A stretch of 64,000 nucleotides of DNA from Novosphingobium sp. SG751A (GCF_013149295.1 NZ_JABGCB010000011.1:1-64000); one strand, 5' to 3'. Shown: positions 8,664 to 18,228, counted from the first letter of the stretch. Notes: a model not told the origin generated them from the sequence alone. Numbers and translations: made by a program.

Positions 8664-8740
8664 TGGTAGCGGAGGAGGGACTCGAACCCCCGACACGCGG
8701 ATTATGATTCCGCTGCTCTAACCTGCTGAGCTACTCCGCC
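8664..8740 (-). tRNA. tRNA-Met (anticodon CAU), 3' CCA encoded
   Basis: 77 bases including encoded CCA. The acceptor GGCGGAG pairs with CTCCGCT (one G-U). The anticodon arm is GCGGA-ATCATAA-TCCGC and the T-arm GGGGGTTCGAGTCCCTC. The CAU anticodon fits elongator methionine; a lysidine-modified isoleucine tRNA cannot be fully excluded from sequence alone. A decayed integrase lies on its 3' side. Confidence 0.9.
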
Positions 8741-8790
8741 CCATGACTGGCGGCGACCGTGTCGGTCACCATTGCCCGGTGCAGGCGGGC

Positions 8791-8819
8791 CGAATAGCCA
8801 CGACGGGCAAAGGCGTCAA
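8791..8819 (-). promoter_or_regulatory. Possible promoter of tRNA-Met
   Basis: On the minus strand TTGACG and TATTCG are separated by 17 bases, about 50 bases upstream of the mature tRNA 5' end. Good -35 match, modest -10 match. Confidence 0.35.
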
Positions 8820-8957
8820 CAGCCCATTGCATGTTTGGTGAAATTTTTTTGTCAAAGAGTAAAACTACCTTCCGGCGCCCCCGCCCCGCGCGATGCAGAT
8901 GCTTGCGCATAGCGGGGCCCTCTGCCACATTCCGGGCAAATAAGGGGGAGACAGCCC

Positions 8958-9380
8958 ATGCAGAAAACCGCCGGAAAGCAACGCATGATCGCCATCATAC
9001 TGACGGTGTGGAACGCGGTGGGCGTGGCCATGTGGGCGCTTCAATCCAGCACCAGCCCGGAAACACTGGCACAGGGCGACAAGGTGCAGATCGAAGTGTG
9101 GCAGGCGATGCCGCTCTGGGCGTGGGCCGCCTATGCGGTGGGCACTTGGAGCGGGCTGCTGGGCGCGGTGGCGCTGTTGCTGCAAAGGCGGGCGGCGGTG
9201 TGGCTATTTGCGATTTCCACCATCGGCATCGTGGCGCAATTCAGCTATGCGCTGGTCCTCTCGCCGCTGGTGGCGGCCAAGGGGCCGGGCGTGATCGCCT
9301 TTCCCGCGGTCATCTTTGCCATCGCGCTGGGCTCGATGGCCTATGCCCATGCGGCGGCCGGACGCGACCTGCTGAGTTAG
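8958..9380 (+). CDS. Small integral membrane protein of unknown function
   Basis: 140 residues with about four hydrophobic helices (IAIILTVWNAVGVAMWAL, then WAWAAYAVGTWSGLLGAVAL, a third near VWLFAISTIGIVAQFSYAL, a fourth near FPAVIFAIALGSMAYA). The ribosome site GGGGGAGA lies before ATG 8958. I recognise no catalytic motif; sugar-transporter-like small proteins of similar topology exist, but I do not assign one. The stop overlaps the end of convergent mltG by 4 bases. Confidence 0.7.
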   Translation: MQKTAGKQRMIAIILTVWNAVGVAMWALQSSTSPETLAQGDKVQIEVWQAMPLWAWAAYAVGTWSGLLGAVALLLQRRAAVWLFAISTIGIVAQFSYALVLSPLVAAKGPGVIAFPAVIFAIALGSMAYAHAAAGRDLLS

Positions 9381-10348
9381 ATCTCGCCCCGCTGGCGGCG
9401 AATGGCGAACCAACGTTCGACATTCTTGTTATGCTCTTCGAGCGTGTTGGCAAAGGCGTGGCCCTTGGTGCCGTCGGCCACCATATAGAGCGCCTGAGTC
9501 TTGGCCGGGTGCAACACGGCGTGGATGGAATCGCGCCCCGGATTGGTGATCGGCCCCTTGGGCAGGCCCACCATCGAATAGGTGTTGTAATCGTTCTTCG
9601 CGGCAATCTCGCTCTGGCGGATGCGACGGCCCAGCGGCTTGCCCTGCGTGATCGGATAGATGATCGTCGGGTCGGCCTGAAGCATGATATGCTGGCGCAG
9701 GCGGTTGGAATAGAGGCCCGCCACCATCGCGCGCTCCTCCGGCTTGCCGGTTTCCTTTTCGACGATAGAGGCCAGCGTGAGCGCCTCCTCAGGCGTCTTG
9801 GCCACAGTGTCGGGGCCACGCGCGGCCCATTCCTCGGCCAGAGCCTTGGTCATCGCCGCCTGCATCGTGGCCACCACAGAGGCGCGGGTGGCGCCCTTCT
9901 TGATGTCATAGGTGTCGGGCAAGATGCTGCCCTCACGCGGGGCATCGACCGTGCCGATCAGGTCCGCATTAGCCAACAGCTTTTCGCGCACCATCACCGA
10001 AGGCAGGCCCTCGGCAATCGTGACAAAGCGGCGCAGCACCTGATCGCCGGTGATGATCGCCAGAATCTGCTGCTCGCTGGCGCCTTTGGGCAGCAGGAAT
10101 TCGCCCGCCTTGATCCCGCCTCCGGCCCGCATCAGTTTCGCATGAAAGCGCAGCGCCCGCGCCGAATAGATCGCGCCTTCGCGTTGCAGCTTGGCCGCCA
10201 CCACCGTCAGCCCCGCACCGTCAGGCACGGTAAAGGGCCGGTCCTGCGGCAAGGGGCCAGCACCGTACCATCCATGCAGCAGGCTGGCCACCGGAGCGCC
10301 AATGGCCAGCGCGGCCACGCCAAGAACGATCAGGACGGGTTTTTTCAT
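9377..10348 (-). CDS. mltG: Endolytic peptidoglycan transglycosylase MltG
   Basis: 323 residues from ATG 10348 (MKKPVLIVLG, with GGAAG 5 bases before). One N-terminal membrane anchor, then a LysM-like region and the YceG/MltG catalytic domain with LASIVEKETGKPEERAMVAG, which contains the catalytic Glu, followed by LQADPTIIYPITQ. The family cuts nascent glycan strands in the periplasm and acts as a terminator of glycan polymerisation. It lies downstream of acpP and fabF on the same strand, the usual acpP-fabF-mltG order, so all three may be cotranscribed. Confidence 0.95.
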   Translation of the reverse strand: MKKPVLIVLGVAALAIGAPVASLLHGWYGAGPLPQDRPFTVPDGAGLTVVAAKLQREGAIYSARALRFHAKLMRAGGGIKAGEFLLPKGASEQQILAIITGDQVLRRFVTIAEGLPSVMVREKLLANADLIGTVDAPREGSILPDTYDIKKGATRASVVATMQAAMTKALAEEWAARGPDTVAKTPEEALTLASIVEKETGKPEERAMVAGLYSNRLRQHIMLQADPTIIYPITQGKPLGRRIRQSEIAAKNDYNTYSMVGLPKGPITNPGRDSIHAVLHPAKTQALYMVADGTKGHAFANTLEEHNKNVERWFAIRRQRGEI

Positions 10349-10478
10349 GGGCGCTTCCGGCTCTCTTCTGCCTGATGCCAAATACAGATCAGGCGAGCCC
10401 CCAAAGGCGCCCGCCATCTCTGTTCTTTCAGGTGGGGACAGGGGCGCCGGTTGGCAAGGCCCCGCCCCAAATGTCCGC

Positions 10479-11741
10479 TTAGTCTTCCAGCGCCTTCACA
10501 ACAACGCTGGCATTGGTCCCGCCAAAGCCGAAGCTGTTGTTGAGAGCCGCGCGCACGCGGCGCTTCTTGGCCACGTGGGGCACCAGGTCAACGCCCTCGG
10601 TGCCTTCATCCGGATTGTCCAGATTGAGCGTGGGGGGCACGATCTGGTCACGGATGGCCAGAATGCAGAAGATGGTTTCCACCGCACCCGCGCCGCCCAG
10701 CAGGTGGCCAATGGCGCTCTTGGTGGAGGACATCGAGACATTGGCAATGTCATCGCCGAACAGGCGCTTGACCGAGGCCAGTTCGATCGTGTCGGCCATG
10801 GTCGAGGTGCCATGGGCGTTGACATAATCGATGTCGGCCGGGGTCATACCCGCCTTCTTCAGCGCCATTTCCATCGAGCGATAGGCGCCCGAACCATCGG
10901 GATGCGGCGCGGTCACGTGATAGGCATCGCCCGACAGGCCATAGCCGACGACTTCGGCATAGATCTTGGCACCGCGCGCCTTGGCATGCTCATATTCCTC
11001 AAGGCAGACCACGCCCGCGCCTTCGCCCATGACGAAACCGTCGCGGTCCTTGTCATAGGGGCGGCTGGCCGCTTCGGGGCGGTCGTTAAAGCTGCAGTTG
11101 AGCGCACGCGCCTGAGCGAAACCGGCGATACCGATGGGGCAAACGGTCGATTCGGCGCCGCCCGCCAGCATGACATCAGCATCACCATCGCGAATCATGC
11201 GCGCGGCGTCGCCAATCGAATGCGCGCCCGTCGAGCAGGCCGTGACCACCGCGTGATTGGGGCCCATCAGGCCGTATTTGATCGAAACCTGACCCGAGAT
11301 CAGGTTGATCAGACGGCCATGGACGAAATGCGGCGAGACACGACCCGGACCCTTTTCGGCCAGAACCAGCGATTCGCTCTCGATACCGGGAAGACCGCCG
11401 ATGCCGCTGCCGATCGAGCAGCCCATGCGCAGGCGCAGTTCTTCGGGGGCGCTTTCCAGCCCGGCGTCTTCGATCGCCTGACCTGCGGCATCGATGCCAT
11501 AGACGATGAAGGGATCGACCTGACGCTGGATCTTGTGATCGACGCGCTTGCCCGCATCGAAACCATATTCATGGTCGGCAGGCTTCACTTCGCAAGCGAT
11601 ATGGCACTTTTGCGCCGACGCATCGAACTTGGTGATCTTGCCCGCGCCAGATTTGCCGGCAAGGATATTTGCCCAGGCGGTTTCCACGTCAGCGCCCAGC
11701 GGGGTGACCAGACCAAGCCCGGTGACGACAACACGACGCAT
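10479..11741 (-). CDS. fabF: Beta-ketoacyl-ACP synthase II (FabF)
   Basis: 420 residues from ATG 11741 (MRRVVVTGLG, GGGAGA upstream). Condensing enzyme of fatty-acid elongation: transfers acyl chains to malonyl-ACP. The Cys nucleophile is in VTACSTGAHSIGDA. The two histidines are in NAHGTSTMADTIE and in KSAIGHLLGGAGAVE. The length is as expected for KAS II. It follows acpP by about 275 bp on the same strand, with a hairpin between them, so some uncoupling from acpP is likely. Confidence 0.97.
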   Translation of the reverse strand: MRRVVVTGLGLVTPLGADVETAWANILAGKSGAGKITKFDASAQKCHIACEVKPADHEYGFDAGKRVDHKIQRQVDPFIVYGIDAAGQAIEDAGLESAPEELRLRMGCSIGSGIGGLPGIESESLVLAEKGPGRVSPHFVHGRLINLISGQVSIKYGLMGPNHAVVTACSTGAHSIGDAARMIRDGDADVMLAGGAESTVCPIGIAGFAQARALNCSFNDRPEAASRPYDKDRDGFVMGEGAGVVCLEEYEHAKARGAKIYAEVVGYGLSGDAYHVTAPHPDGSGAYRSMEMALKKAGMTPADIDYVNAHGTSTMADTIELASVKRLFGDDIANVSMSSTKSAIGHLLGGAGAVETIFCILAIRDQIVPPTLNLDNPDEGTEGVDLVPHVAKKRRVRAALNNSFGFGGTNASVVVKALED

Positions 11742-11848
11742 TCTCGATTCTCCCTCTACCGCATCGGCCGACCATACCGACAAGCCGTTGCGGCATCCAA
11801 CAGCGACCCAACAGGCGCTTATTCTGGCCAAATGTCCGATAACAAGCA

Positions 11849-11877
11849 AGCCCGGCCCGATAAAGCGGACCGGGCCT
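11849..11877 (-). terminator. Hairpin between acpP and fabF
   Basis: On the minus strand GCCCGGTCC pairs with GGGCCGGGC (one G-U) around a short loop, followed by T-rich bases. It lies about 140 bp after acpP, so it could attenuate transcription into fabF and let acpP be made in excess. Confidence 0.5.
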
Positions 11878-12016
11878 GATTATGACCCCGAAGGTCAACG
11901 CCGAATACAGGTTCCGGCCAAGGCCATCATCCTGTTTCGGCGCAGGACCTGTGGGACGACATCGCCCCGCCCATGCATCAGGCGGGCGCGTCAGCCCCAC
12001 GGGCCCTTTGGCGAAA

Positions 12017-12253
12017 TCAGCCCTTGTTCGCCTCGATGAAGGCGATGGCGTCATTGACCGTGGCGATCTTTTCGGCGGCATCGTCGGGAATTTCCACGCC
12101 GAATTCTTCTTCGAAAGCCATCACCAGTTCAACGATGTCGAGCGAGTCAGCGCCCAGATCGTCGATGAAGCTGGCGTCGGCAACGACCTTGTCTTCTTCA
12201 ACGCCGAGGTGTTCGACAACGATCTTCTTAACCTGCGCCTCGATGGTGCTCAT
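12017..12253 (-). CDS. acpP: Acyl carrier protein
   Basis: 78 residues from ATG 12253, with AAGGGG upstream. The 4'-phosphopantetheine attachment site is Ser37 in [10 protein letters not shown]. The protein is acidic and helical, as in all type II fatty-acid synthase carriers. It shuttles growing acyl chains between Fab enzymes, including the FabF encoded just downstream. Confidence 0.98.
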   Translation of the reverse strand: MSTIEAQVKKIVVEHLGVEEDKVVADASFIDDLGADSLDIVELVMAFEEEFGVEIPDDAAEKIATVNDAIAFIEANKG

Positions 12254-12435
12254 GATATTCCCCTTACGAAAAGCGGCGAAATTGTGAAACTCAATGCGCG
12301 CCCCTAATGGGTGGCGCGCAGACTGGCAAGCGGGATTGCACATCACAACCGTTGCACCCCCCTTCCCGCTGCGATTGCCGCCCGTCCAGAGCGATGTTAG
12401 CCGTGTTTTTGCTCCCTCGCACGAAAGGGCTTATC

Positions 12436-13329
12436 ATGGGAACGCAAGTCTGGCTGACCTCGACGGTTCGCCCTGTGGGGGATGAAATGAGCCGATTCGT
12501 GCGATTTCATCGCTCAATGGGCTTTTCACGCCAGATCCTGTTTTTCGACGATCCGGATGATCCATGGGCGCAAGGCCTGCAAAATCAGCCCGATGTGACG
12601 GTGATCGTGTGTGACGCGGCCCATTGGCGCGCTCTGACGGGCGAGAGGCCGGAACTGATCGACTTGCGCCAGATCGCCAATGCCAATCTCGCGCTGGCCA
12701 TGGCGCGCCGCGAGGGGGCCGACTGGCTGGCGCATATCGACAGCGACGAGCTGGTGCGGACCGATGGCCGCCCGATTGGCGCCATTCTGGGGGCAATGAT
12801 GCAGGATGTCGCCCGCTTTGCCCTGCGCGAGGCGATTGCCCCGCCCGGCATCGCGCCCCATGCCTTTGCCTCGGACTGGTTTCGGATTTCCATTCCCGCC
12901 GCCGACATTCCCACCCGCGTGCCCCAACATCTGCGCGTGGGCGAGCGTTGGCTGCGCGGCCATATCGCCTCAAAAGTCGCGGTGCGGGTGGCCTCTCCGG
13001 TTCAGCGTCTGACGATCCACCATGTCGAGGCGCCCGAACTGCCGGTGGGCGAGCCGGAGGGCGCGCTTTTGCTGCATTTCAACTGCATCACGCTCGAACG
13101 CTGGCGGGCGCTGTGGAACCGGCGGCGCGACGGCACGGGCACCACGCCCTGTGGCGGGGGCCATCGCTGGATTCAGGGGCATGAGGCATGGCGCGTACTG
13201 GGCGACCCCATCGCCGAGGAGGAAGCCTATGACCGCTTCCACCGCCTCTCGCCAAAAGTGCTGGCATGGGCCCAAAAAGAAGGACTGGCCGAACGCATCG
13301 CGCTCGACCAGTCCTTGCTTGAACCTTGA
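12436..13329 (+). CDS. Glycosyltransferase family 2-like protein
   Basis: 297 residues from ATG 12436 (MGTQVWLTSTVRP; GAAAGGG 7 bases before). Resembles the Glyco_tranf_2_4 type: DEMSRFVRFHRSMGFSRQIL at the start, then WLAHIDSDELV, where the DSDE motif would bind the metal and sugar nucleotide. The C-terminal part has a GGGHRWIQGHEAWR segment. No signal peptide or membrane helix, so it acts in the cytoplasm or at the inner face of the membrane. The acceptor is unknown; envelope polysaccharide is likely. It stands alone between acpP (divergent) and aspS (convergent). Confidence 0.75.
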   Translation: MGTQVWLTSTVRPVGDEMSRFVRFHRSMGFSRQILFFDDPDDPWAQGLQNQPDVTVIVCDAAHWRALTGERPELIDLRQIANANLALAMARREGADWLAHIDSDELVRTDGRPIGAILGAMMQDVARFALREAIAPPGIAPHAFASDWFRISIPAADIPTRVPQHLRVGERWLRGHIASKVAVRVASPVQRLTIHHVEAPELPVGEPEGALLLHFNCITLERWRALWNRRRDGTGTTPCGGGHRWIQGHEAWRVLGDPIAEEEAYDRFHRLSPKVLAWAQKEGLAERIALDQSLLEP

Positions 13330-13344
13330 CTTAAAGCGGAAACC

Positions 13345-15150
13345 TTAACCCTTGGGCTGTTCCACCACGCGGATGTGAAGCTCGCGCAATTGCTTCAGGC
13401 TGGCCGGAGCAGGCGCGTTCATCAGCAGATCCTCGGCGCGCTGGTTCATCGGGAACAGCGTAATTTCGCGCAGGTTCTGCGCGCCGCAGATCAGCATGAC
13501 GATGCGGTCGACGCCAGCGGCCATGCCGCCATGCGGCGGGGCGCCATACTGGAACGCGCGATACATGCCGCCAAAGCGGTCTTCCACGTCCTGCTTGGAC
13601 AGGCCCACCGTTTCGAACGCCTTGACCATCAGATCGGGGTGCTGATTACGGATCGAGCCTGATGCGATTTCAAAGCCGTTGCAAACCAGATCGTACTGGA
13701 ACGCCTTGATGCTCAACGGATCGCGCCCATCGGTCAGCGCTTCCAGACCGCCCTGCGGCATCGAGAATGGGTTGTGAGCGAAATCAATGCTGCCCGGCTC
13801 TTCGCCTTCCTCGAAGAAGGGGAAGTCGACGATCCAGCACAGCTCGAACTTGTTCTCGTCGATCAGGCCCAGCAGCGTGCCGACGCGGGTGCGCGCAGCC
13901 CCTGCCAGCTTGGCGGCCTGATCGGGCTTGCCTGCGGCAAAGAACAGACCATCGTCGGCGCCAAGACCCAGTTCGGCATAGAGCTTTTCCATGCCCTCGG
14001 TGCCGTGGTTCTTGGCGATGGGGCCGCCGAATTCGCCGCCCTTGCGGGTGACATAGCCAAGCCCTGCATGGCCTTCGCTGCGCGCCCATTCGTTCATTTC
14101 GTCAAAGAACTTGCGGCTCTTGTCCGCCGTGTTCGGGGCCGGAATGGCGCGCACAACGCCGCCCGTGCCGACGATCTTTTCAAACAGGCCAAAGCCGCTG
14201 GTCGTGAAGTGATGCGACACGTCGGAGATCAGGATCGGGTTGCGCAGGTCGGGCTTGTCGCTGCCGTAACGCAGGATCGCGTCGTCATAGGCGATGCGCG
14301 GAAAGCTGCCGATGGGGGTGACGCTGCGGCCGTCAGCAAACTTTTCAAAGATGCCGCCGATCACCGGCTCCATCGTTTCCCAGACTTCTTCCTGCGTGAC
14401 AAAGCTCATTTCGAGGTCAAGCTGATAGAACTCGCCCGGCAGACGATCCGCGCGCGGGTCTTCGTCGCGGAAGCAGGGGGCGATCTGGAAATAGCGGTCG
14501 AAACCGGCCACCATCAGAAGCTGCTTATACTGCTGCGGCGCCTGGGGCAGCGCGAAGAAGGTGCCGGGGTGGATACGGCTGGGCACGAGGAAGTCGCGCG
14601 CGCCTTCGGGCGAGGAAGCCGTCAGGATCGGCGTCGAATATTCAGTGAAGCCGATGTCTTCCATCGCGCGGCGCATCGAGGAGATGACCTTGGTGCGCTT
14701 GACGATATTGGCGTGCAGCGTTTCACGACGCAGGTCGAGGAAGCGATACTTGAGGCGGATTTCCTCAGGATATTCCTGCTCGCCCGCCACCGGCATCGGC
14801 AGTTCTTCGGCGCGACTCAGCACGGTGGCCTCGCGGGCGAAGACCTCGATGCTGCCGGTGGGCAGGTTGGGGTTCACGGTGCCTTCGCTGCGGGCTTTGA
14901 CCACGCCGTCGATCGTGACCACGCTTTCCACGCGCAAAGATTCCAGAACGGGCAGCGCCGCGCTATCGCTGTCGGCCACGATTTGGGTGATGCCGTAATG
15001 GTCGCGCAGGTCGACGAACAGCACGCCGCCATGGTCACGCTTGCGGTGGACCCAGCCGGAGAGGCGGACATTCTGACCCACGGCATCCGAATTGAGCGCA
15101 ACGCAAGTGTGCGAACGATAGGGATGCGCCTGTGTTTTGGGCGAGGACAT
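13345..15150 (-). CDS. aspS: Aspartyl-tRNA synthetase
   Basis: 601 residues from ATG 15150 (GGAAAG 7 bases before; another ATG at 15165 lacks a site). The N-terminal OB-fold binds the anticodon ([20 protein letters not shown]). Class II catalytic motifs follow: motif 2 [11 protein letters not shown], the bacterial GAD insertion domain in the middle, and motif 3 [15 protein letters not shown]. Bacterial length. In many alphaproteobacteria this enzyme is non-discriminating and also charges tRNA-Asn; I cannot decide that from the sequence here. Confidence 0.97.
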   Translation of the reverse strand: MSSPKTQAHPYRSHTCVALNSDAVGQNVRLSGWVHRKRDHGGVLFVDLRDHYGITQIVADSDSAALPVLESLRVESVVTIDGVVKARSEGTVNPNLPTGSIEVFAREATVLSRAEELPMPVAGEQEYPEEIRLKYRFLDLRRETLHANIVKRTKVISSMRRAMEDIGFTEYSTPILTASSPEGARDFLVPSRIHPGTFFALPQAPQQYKQLLMVAGFDRYFQIAPCFRDEDPRADRLPGEFYQLDLEMSFVTQEEVWETMEPVIGGIFEKFADGRSVTPIGSFPRIAYDDAILRYGSDKPDLRNPILISDVSHHFTTSGFGLFEKIVGTGGVVRAIPAPNTADKSRKFFDEMNEWARSEGHAGLGYVTRKGGEFGGPIAKNHGTEGMEKLYAELGLGADDGLFFAAGKPDQAAKLAGAARTRVGTLLGLIDENKFELCWIVDFPFFEEGEEPGSIDFAHNPFSMPQGGLEALTDGRDPLSIKAFQYDLVCNGFEIASGSIRNQHPDLMVKAFETVGLSKQDVEDRFGGMYRAFQYGAPPHGGMAAGVDRIVMLICGAQNLREITLFPMNQRAEDLLMNAPAPASLKQLRELHIRVVEQPKG

Positions 15151-15387
15151 GACAACTCTTTCCATTCTTGCGCCAATCGGGCAGGGATAGGGGATTCCTG
15201 CCCATTGCTGGACAGGCTTATGCGCGGCTAACAGGCGATGGCCGCGCTTTTGTCAAGCCGACAGGGCCGAAGACCGGCCCAAAACCGCCCGCTGATATGC
15301 GCTTTTCACGCTGTCGGCAGGCTCCGGCCCGCATCCGGGCCAACCATCAAGCCGGCCTCCAGGGGTTGGCGCATAGAAAAGAAACCG

Positions 15388-16656
15388 ATGAAGATTCACA
15401 AGCTCATCACCACTTCCGACGCGCTGGCCGATCTTTGCAGCCGCCTGGCGAAATCAGAATTCGTCTGCGTCGATACAGAATTCATGCGCGAGAGCACCTA
15501 TTGGCCCGAACTGTGTCTGATCCAGATCGCCGATGCCAATGAAGCCGCCGCCATCGACCCCAAGGCGTCCGACCTCGACCTGTCCCCGCTGCTGGACCTG
15601 CTGGTGGACAATGAGGATGTGCTCAAAATCTTTCATGCGGGCGGACAGGATGTGGAAATCATCTACAACCTGACCGGCAAGACCCCTCACCCGATTTTCG
15701 ACACCCAGATCGCGATGATGGCCATCAGCCAGAGCGAGCAGATCGGCTATTCCAATCTGGTGGAAAGCTGGCTGGGGCTGGTGATCGACAAGGGCGCGCG
15801 GTTTACGGACTGGAGCCGCCGCCCCCTGACCGAACGCCAGATCGAATATGCGATCGGCGACGTGACCCATCTGGCCAAGATCTTCCCCAAGATCCTGAAA
15901 CGCCTGATCAAGACCGAGCGCGGGCAATGGCTGGATGCCGAGATGGAGCGTCTGGCCGACCCGGACAACTACCGCAACGATGCTCAGAACGCCTGGTTGA
16001 AAATCAAGGCGGCGGGGCGCAATCCGGCGATGCTGGGCCGTTTGCGCGGCCTTGCGGCATGGCGCGAATATGAAGCGCAGGACAAAAATATCCCGCGCGG
16101 CCGCATCGCGCGCGATGAAACGCTGGCCGATATTGCCAGCCACCCGCCCAAGACTCAGGCCGATCTGGCCAAGGTGCGCGGGCTGTCCACCGGGTGGAAG
16201 GACAATGACATCGGCAAGCGGCTGATGCAGACTCTGGCCGATGCCCAGCCTTTGACCGAGGCCGAAATGCCGCCCAAGGCCCCGCGCGGGGCGCCTTTGG
16301 GCAAGGAAGGCGCGCTGGTCGCCGATCTGCTCAAGCTGCTCTTGAAAATCCGGGCGCGCGAAATCGATGTGGCGGCCCGCCTGCTGGCCCGCAGCGACGA
16401 TCTGGAACTTCTGGCGGCCGGCGTGCGCAAGGGGGTCAGTGTGCTGGAAGGCTGGCGCTATGGCGTGTTTGGCCGCGATGCGCTCGATCTGGTCGAGGGC
16501 AAGCTGGCCTTTGCGGTGGTCAACGGGCGGCTGAAAATGACCCATGTTGACGAATTGCACGGCGACATGCGCGAAGCCAATCCCGAAGGCGTCAATCCCG
16601 AAGGGGCCAATCCGGAAGCCCCTGCCGCAGAACAGGAAGCGGGCGAGGAAGAATGA
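15388..16656 (+). CDS. rnd: Ribonuclease D
   Basis: 422 residues from ATG 15388. 3'-to-5' exonuclease for tRNA and stable-RNA end trimming. The DEDD catalytic residues are visible: Asp29 and Glu31 in DTEFMRE, Asp88 in HAGGQDVEI, and the YAIGDVTHLAKI motif with the last Asp. Two HRDC-type helical regions follow. The C-terminal tail is a low-complexity NPEG(V/A) repeat of about 15 residues followed by acidic residues, unusual for the family. The oxyR start overlaps its stop (ATGA), so the two are translationally coupled. Confidence 0.93.
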   Translation: MKIHKLITTSDALADLCSRLAKSEFVCVDTEFMRESTYWPELCLIQIADANEAAAIDPKASDLDLSPLLDLLVDNEDVLKIFHAGGQDVEIIYNLTGKTPHPIFDTQIAMMAISQSEQIGYSNLVESWLGLVIDKGARFTDWSRRPLTERQIEYAIGDVTHLAKIFPKILKRLIKTERGQWLDAEMERLADPDNYRNDAQNAWLKIKAAGRNPAMLGRLRGLAAWREYEAQDKNIPRGRIARDETLADIASHPPKTQADLAKVRGLSTGWKDNDIGKRLMQTLADAQPLTEAEMPPKAPRGAPLGKEGALVADLLKLLLKIRAREIDVAARLLARSDDLELLAAGVRKGVSVLEGWRYGVFGRDALDLVEGKLAFAVVNGRLKMTHVDELHGDMREANPEGVNPEGANPEAPAAEQEAGEEE

Positions 16657-17549
16657 GCGTTTACCAGCCCACGCTCAAACAGTTGCAATATCTGGTCGCG
16701 TTGCACGAACATGGCCATTTCGGCCGGGCGGCGGAGGCGTGCTTTGTCTCGCAATCGACGCTTTCGGCGGGGTTGCGCGATCTGGAAACGCTGTTGGGCG
16801 TGGTGCTGGTGGAACGGACCAAGCGTAATGTGCGCTTCACGCCGCTGGGCAATGCGGTGGTGGCCAAATCGCACCGCATCCTGCGTGAGGCCGAGGAACT
16901 GTCCGACCTCATCCACTCCTCGTCCCAGCCTTTGTCGGGCGAGGTGCGGATGAGCGTGATCCCCACGATTGCGCCCTTCCTCTTGCCGCGCATGTTGCCC
17001 CGGTTGCGGCGCGAAAGGCCAAATCTCAAGCTCTTCCTGCGCGAGGAGCCCAGCGCGCAGGCGATTGAATCGCTGCATCACGGGCGGGCCGATTGCGTGC
17101 TGCTGGCCCTGCCCTTTCCCACCGGAGAGGTGGAGAAGGAGACTATCGAGCTGGACGCGCTGTTCGTGGCCTTTCCCAAGGACGACCCGCGCGACCCGCC
17201 CGCCGAGATCAGCCCCGATCTGATCGACGAACATCGCCTGCTGCTGCTGGAAGACGGCCATTGCCTGAAGGAACATGCGCTGGCGGCCTGTAACAGGCCC
17301 GAATTGCGCGCCTCGGCCACGATGATCGGCACTTCGCTGCACACGCTGGTGCAGATGGTGGACAATGGGCTGGGCCTGACCATGCTGCCCGAAATGGCGT
17401 TGGATGCGGGGATTTTGAATGGGACGAATGTGGTGGCCCGCCCCCTGCGTTCGGACAGCGCAAACCGTGAAATCGCGCTGGTCTGGCGGCGGCAATCGCC
17501 GCGCTCAGAGGAGTTTCGCATGTTGGCCGAGGAGTTGCGCGCGGGATAA
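16653..17549 (+). CDS. oxyR: Peroxide-sensing LysR-type regulator OxyR
   Basis: 298 residues. The N-terminal winged helix-turn-helix (HFGRAAEACFVSQSTLSAGL) is followed by a LysR substrate domain. Cys204 and Cys213 in EDGHCLKEHALAAC have the same 9-residue spacing and context as the redox pair of E. coli OxyR (Cys199/Cys208), so it should form a disulfide with H2O2 and activate antioxidant genes. Start ATG 16653 overlaps the rnd stop. A LysR-box-like inverted repeat with T-N11-A symmetry lies just downstream, before the yitT-like gene. Confidence 0.92.
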   Translation: MSVYQPTLKQLQYLVALHEHGHFGRAAEACFVSQSTLSAGLRDLETLLGVVLVERTKRNVRFTPLGNAVVAKSHRILREAEELSDLIHSSSQPLSGEVRMSVIPTIAPFLLPRMLPRLRRERPNLKLFLREEPSAQAIESLHHGRADCVLLALPFPTGEVEKETIELDALFVAFPKDDPRDPPAEISPDLIDEHRLLLLEDGHCLKEHALAACNRPELRASATMIGTSLHTLVQMVDNGLGLTMLPEMALDAGILNGTNVVARPLRSDSANREIALVWRRQSPRSEEFRMLAEELRAG

Positions 17550-17552
17550 GGC

Positions 17553-17573
17553 ATATTGCATGATGCGCAATAT
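17553..17573. promoter_or_regulatory. LysR-box-like inverted repeat after oxyR
   Basis: ATATTGC-N7-GCAATAT, perfect 7-base arms containing the T-N11-A core typical of LysR-type regulator sites, four bases after the oxyR stop codon. OxyR itself is the obvious candidate to bind it; this is inference. Confidence 0.45.
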
Positions 17574-17575
17574 TC

Positions 17576-17601
17576 TGTCATGATTGAGACATATCATGAC
17601 A
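17576..17601 (+). promoter_or_regulatory. Hairpin that encloses the yitT-like start codon
   Basis: TGTCATGAT, 8 bases, ATCATGACA: a perfect 9-bp stem. The start codon 17596-17598 lies in the 3' arm and the only weak ribosome site (GAG) lies in the loop. In RNA this could block initiation; as DNA it could be an operator. Confidence 0.45.
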
Positions 17602-18228
17602 GAGCCTCTTGCCGAATCCACCGCCTCGCCCACGGTGCCCCACACGCTTGTCGAAGACATTTTCGGCATCGCCAACGGCTGCCTGCTGATCGGCCTCGGG
17701 CTCGACCTGCTGCATGAGGCACGGCTGATTACCGGCGGCGTGGCGGGGGTGGCGCTGCTGCTCTCCTACGTCCTGCCCTATCCGCCCGGCAGCCTGTTCA
17801 CATGGATCAACCTGCCCATCTTCGCGCTCTTCTGGTCGCGGCTGGGCACGGCTTATATCCTGCGTACCACCATCGCCACGCTGGCGATCATGGCGCTGGT
17901 CGATGTGGTGGCGGCCAATCTGGTCATCGCGCGAATTTCCATGCCCATGGCCGCCATCGTCGGCGGCACCGCGCTGGGCATCGGCATTCTGGCCGTCACG
18001 CGCCATGCCACGGGCGTGGGCGGGCTGGCGGTCATCGCGCGCTGGCTATCGCAATGGAAAGGCTGGCATTTCGGCGCGATCTGCATGGCCATCGACGCGG
18101 TGATCGTCTCCTCCGCCTTTGCCGTGCTGGGGCTTGAGCGCGGGTTCTGGTCGCTGGTGGCGGCGCTGGTGATGAACGGGGTGGTGCTGGTCTGGCATCG
18201 GCCGGATCGGTATCGCAGCGAGGTTTGA
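17596..18228 (+). CDS. YitT-family (DUF161-type) membrane protein
   Basis: 210 residues from ATG 17596 (MTEPLAES); an upstream TTG at 17584 is less likely. Five to six hydrophobic helices with family features: GLDLLHEARLITGGVAGVAL near the N-terminus and TRHATGVGGLAVIARWL in the middle, a repeat of the same glycine-rich half. It has only the membrane part; the C-terminal soluble domain of Bacillus YitT is absent. Function of the family is poorly known. It follows oxyR by 46 bp and may be cotranscribed or controlled from the two inverted repeats in the gap. Confidence 0.8.
   Translation: MTEPLAESTASPTVPHTLVEDIFGIANGCLLIGLGLDLLHEARLITGGVAGVALLLSYVLPYPPGSLFTWINLPIFALFWSRLGTAYILRTTIATLAIMALVDVVAANLVIARISMPMAAIVGGTALGIGILAVTRHATGVGGLAVIARWLSQWKGWHFGAICMAIDAVIVSSAFAVLGLERGFWSLVAALVMNGVVLVWHRPDRYRSEV

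Noticed and set aside
8731..8928. 65-codon minus-strand frame overlapping tRNA-Met
   Set aside because: It reads through the tRNA gene and its promoter region; chance frame.
13774..15231. A 485-codon open frame antisense to aspS
   Set aside because: Shadow of aspS; composition is the mirror of the real gene and no motif is present.
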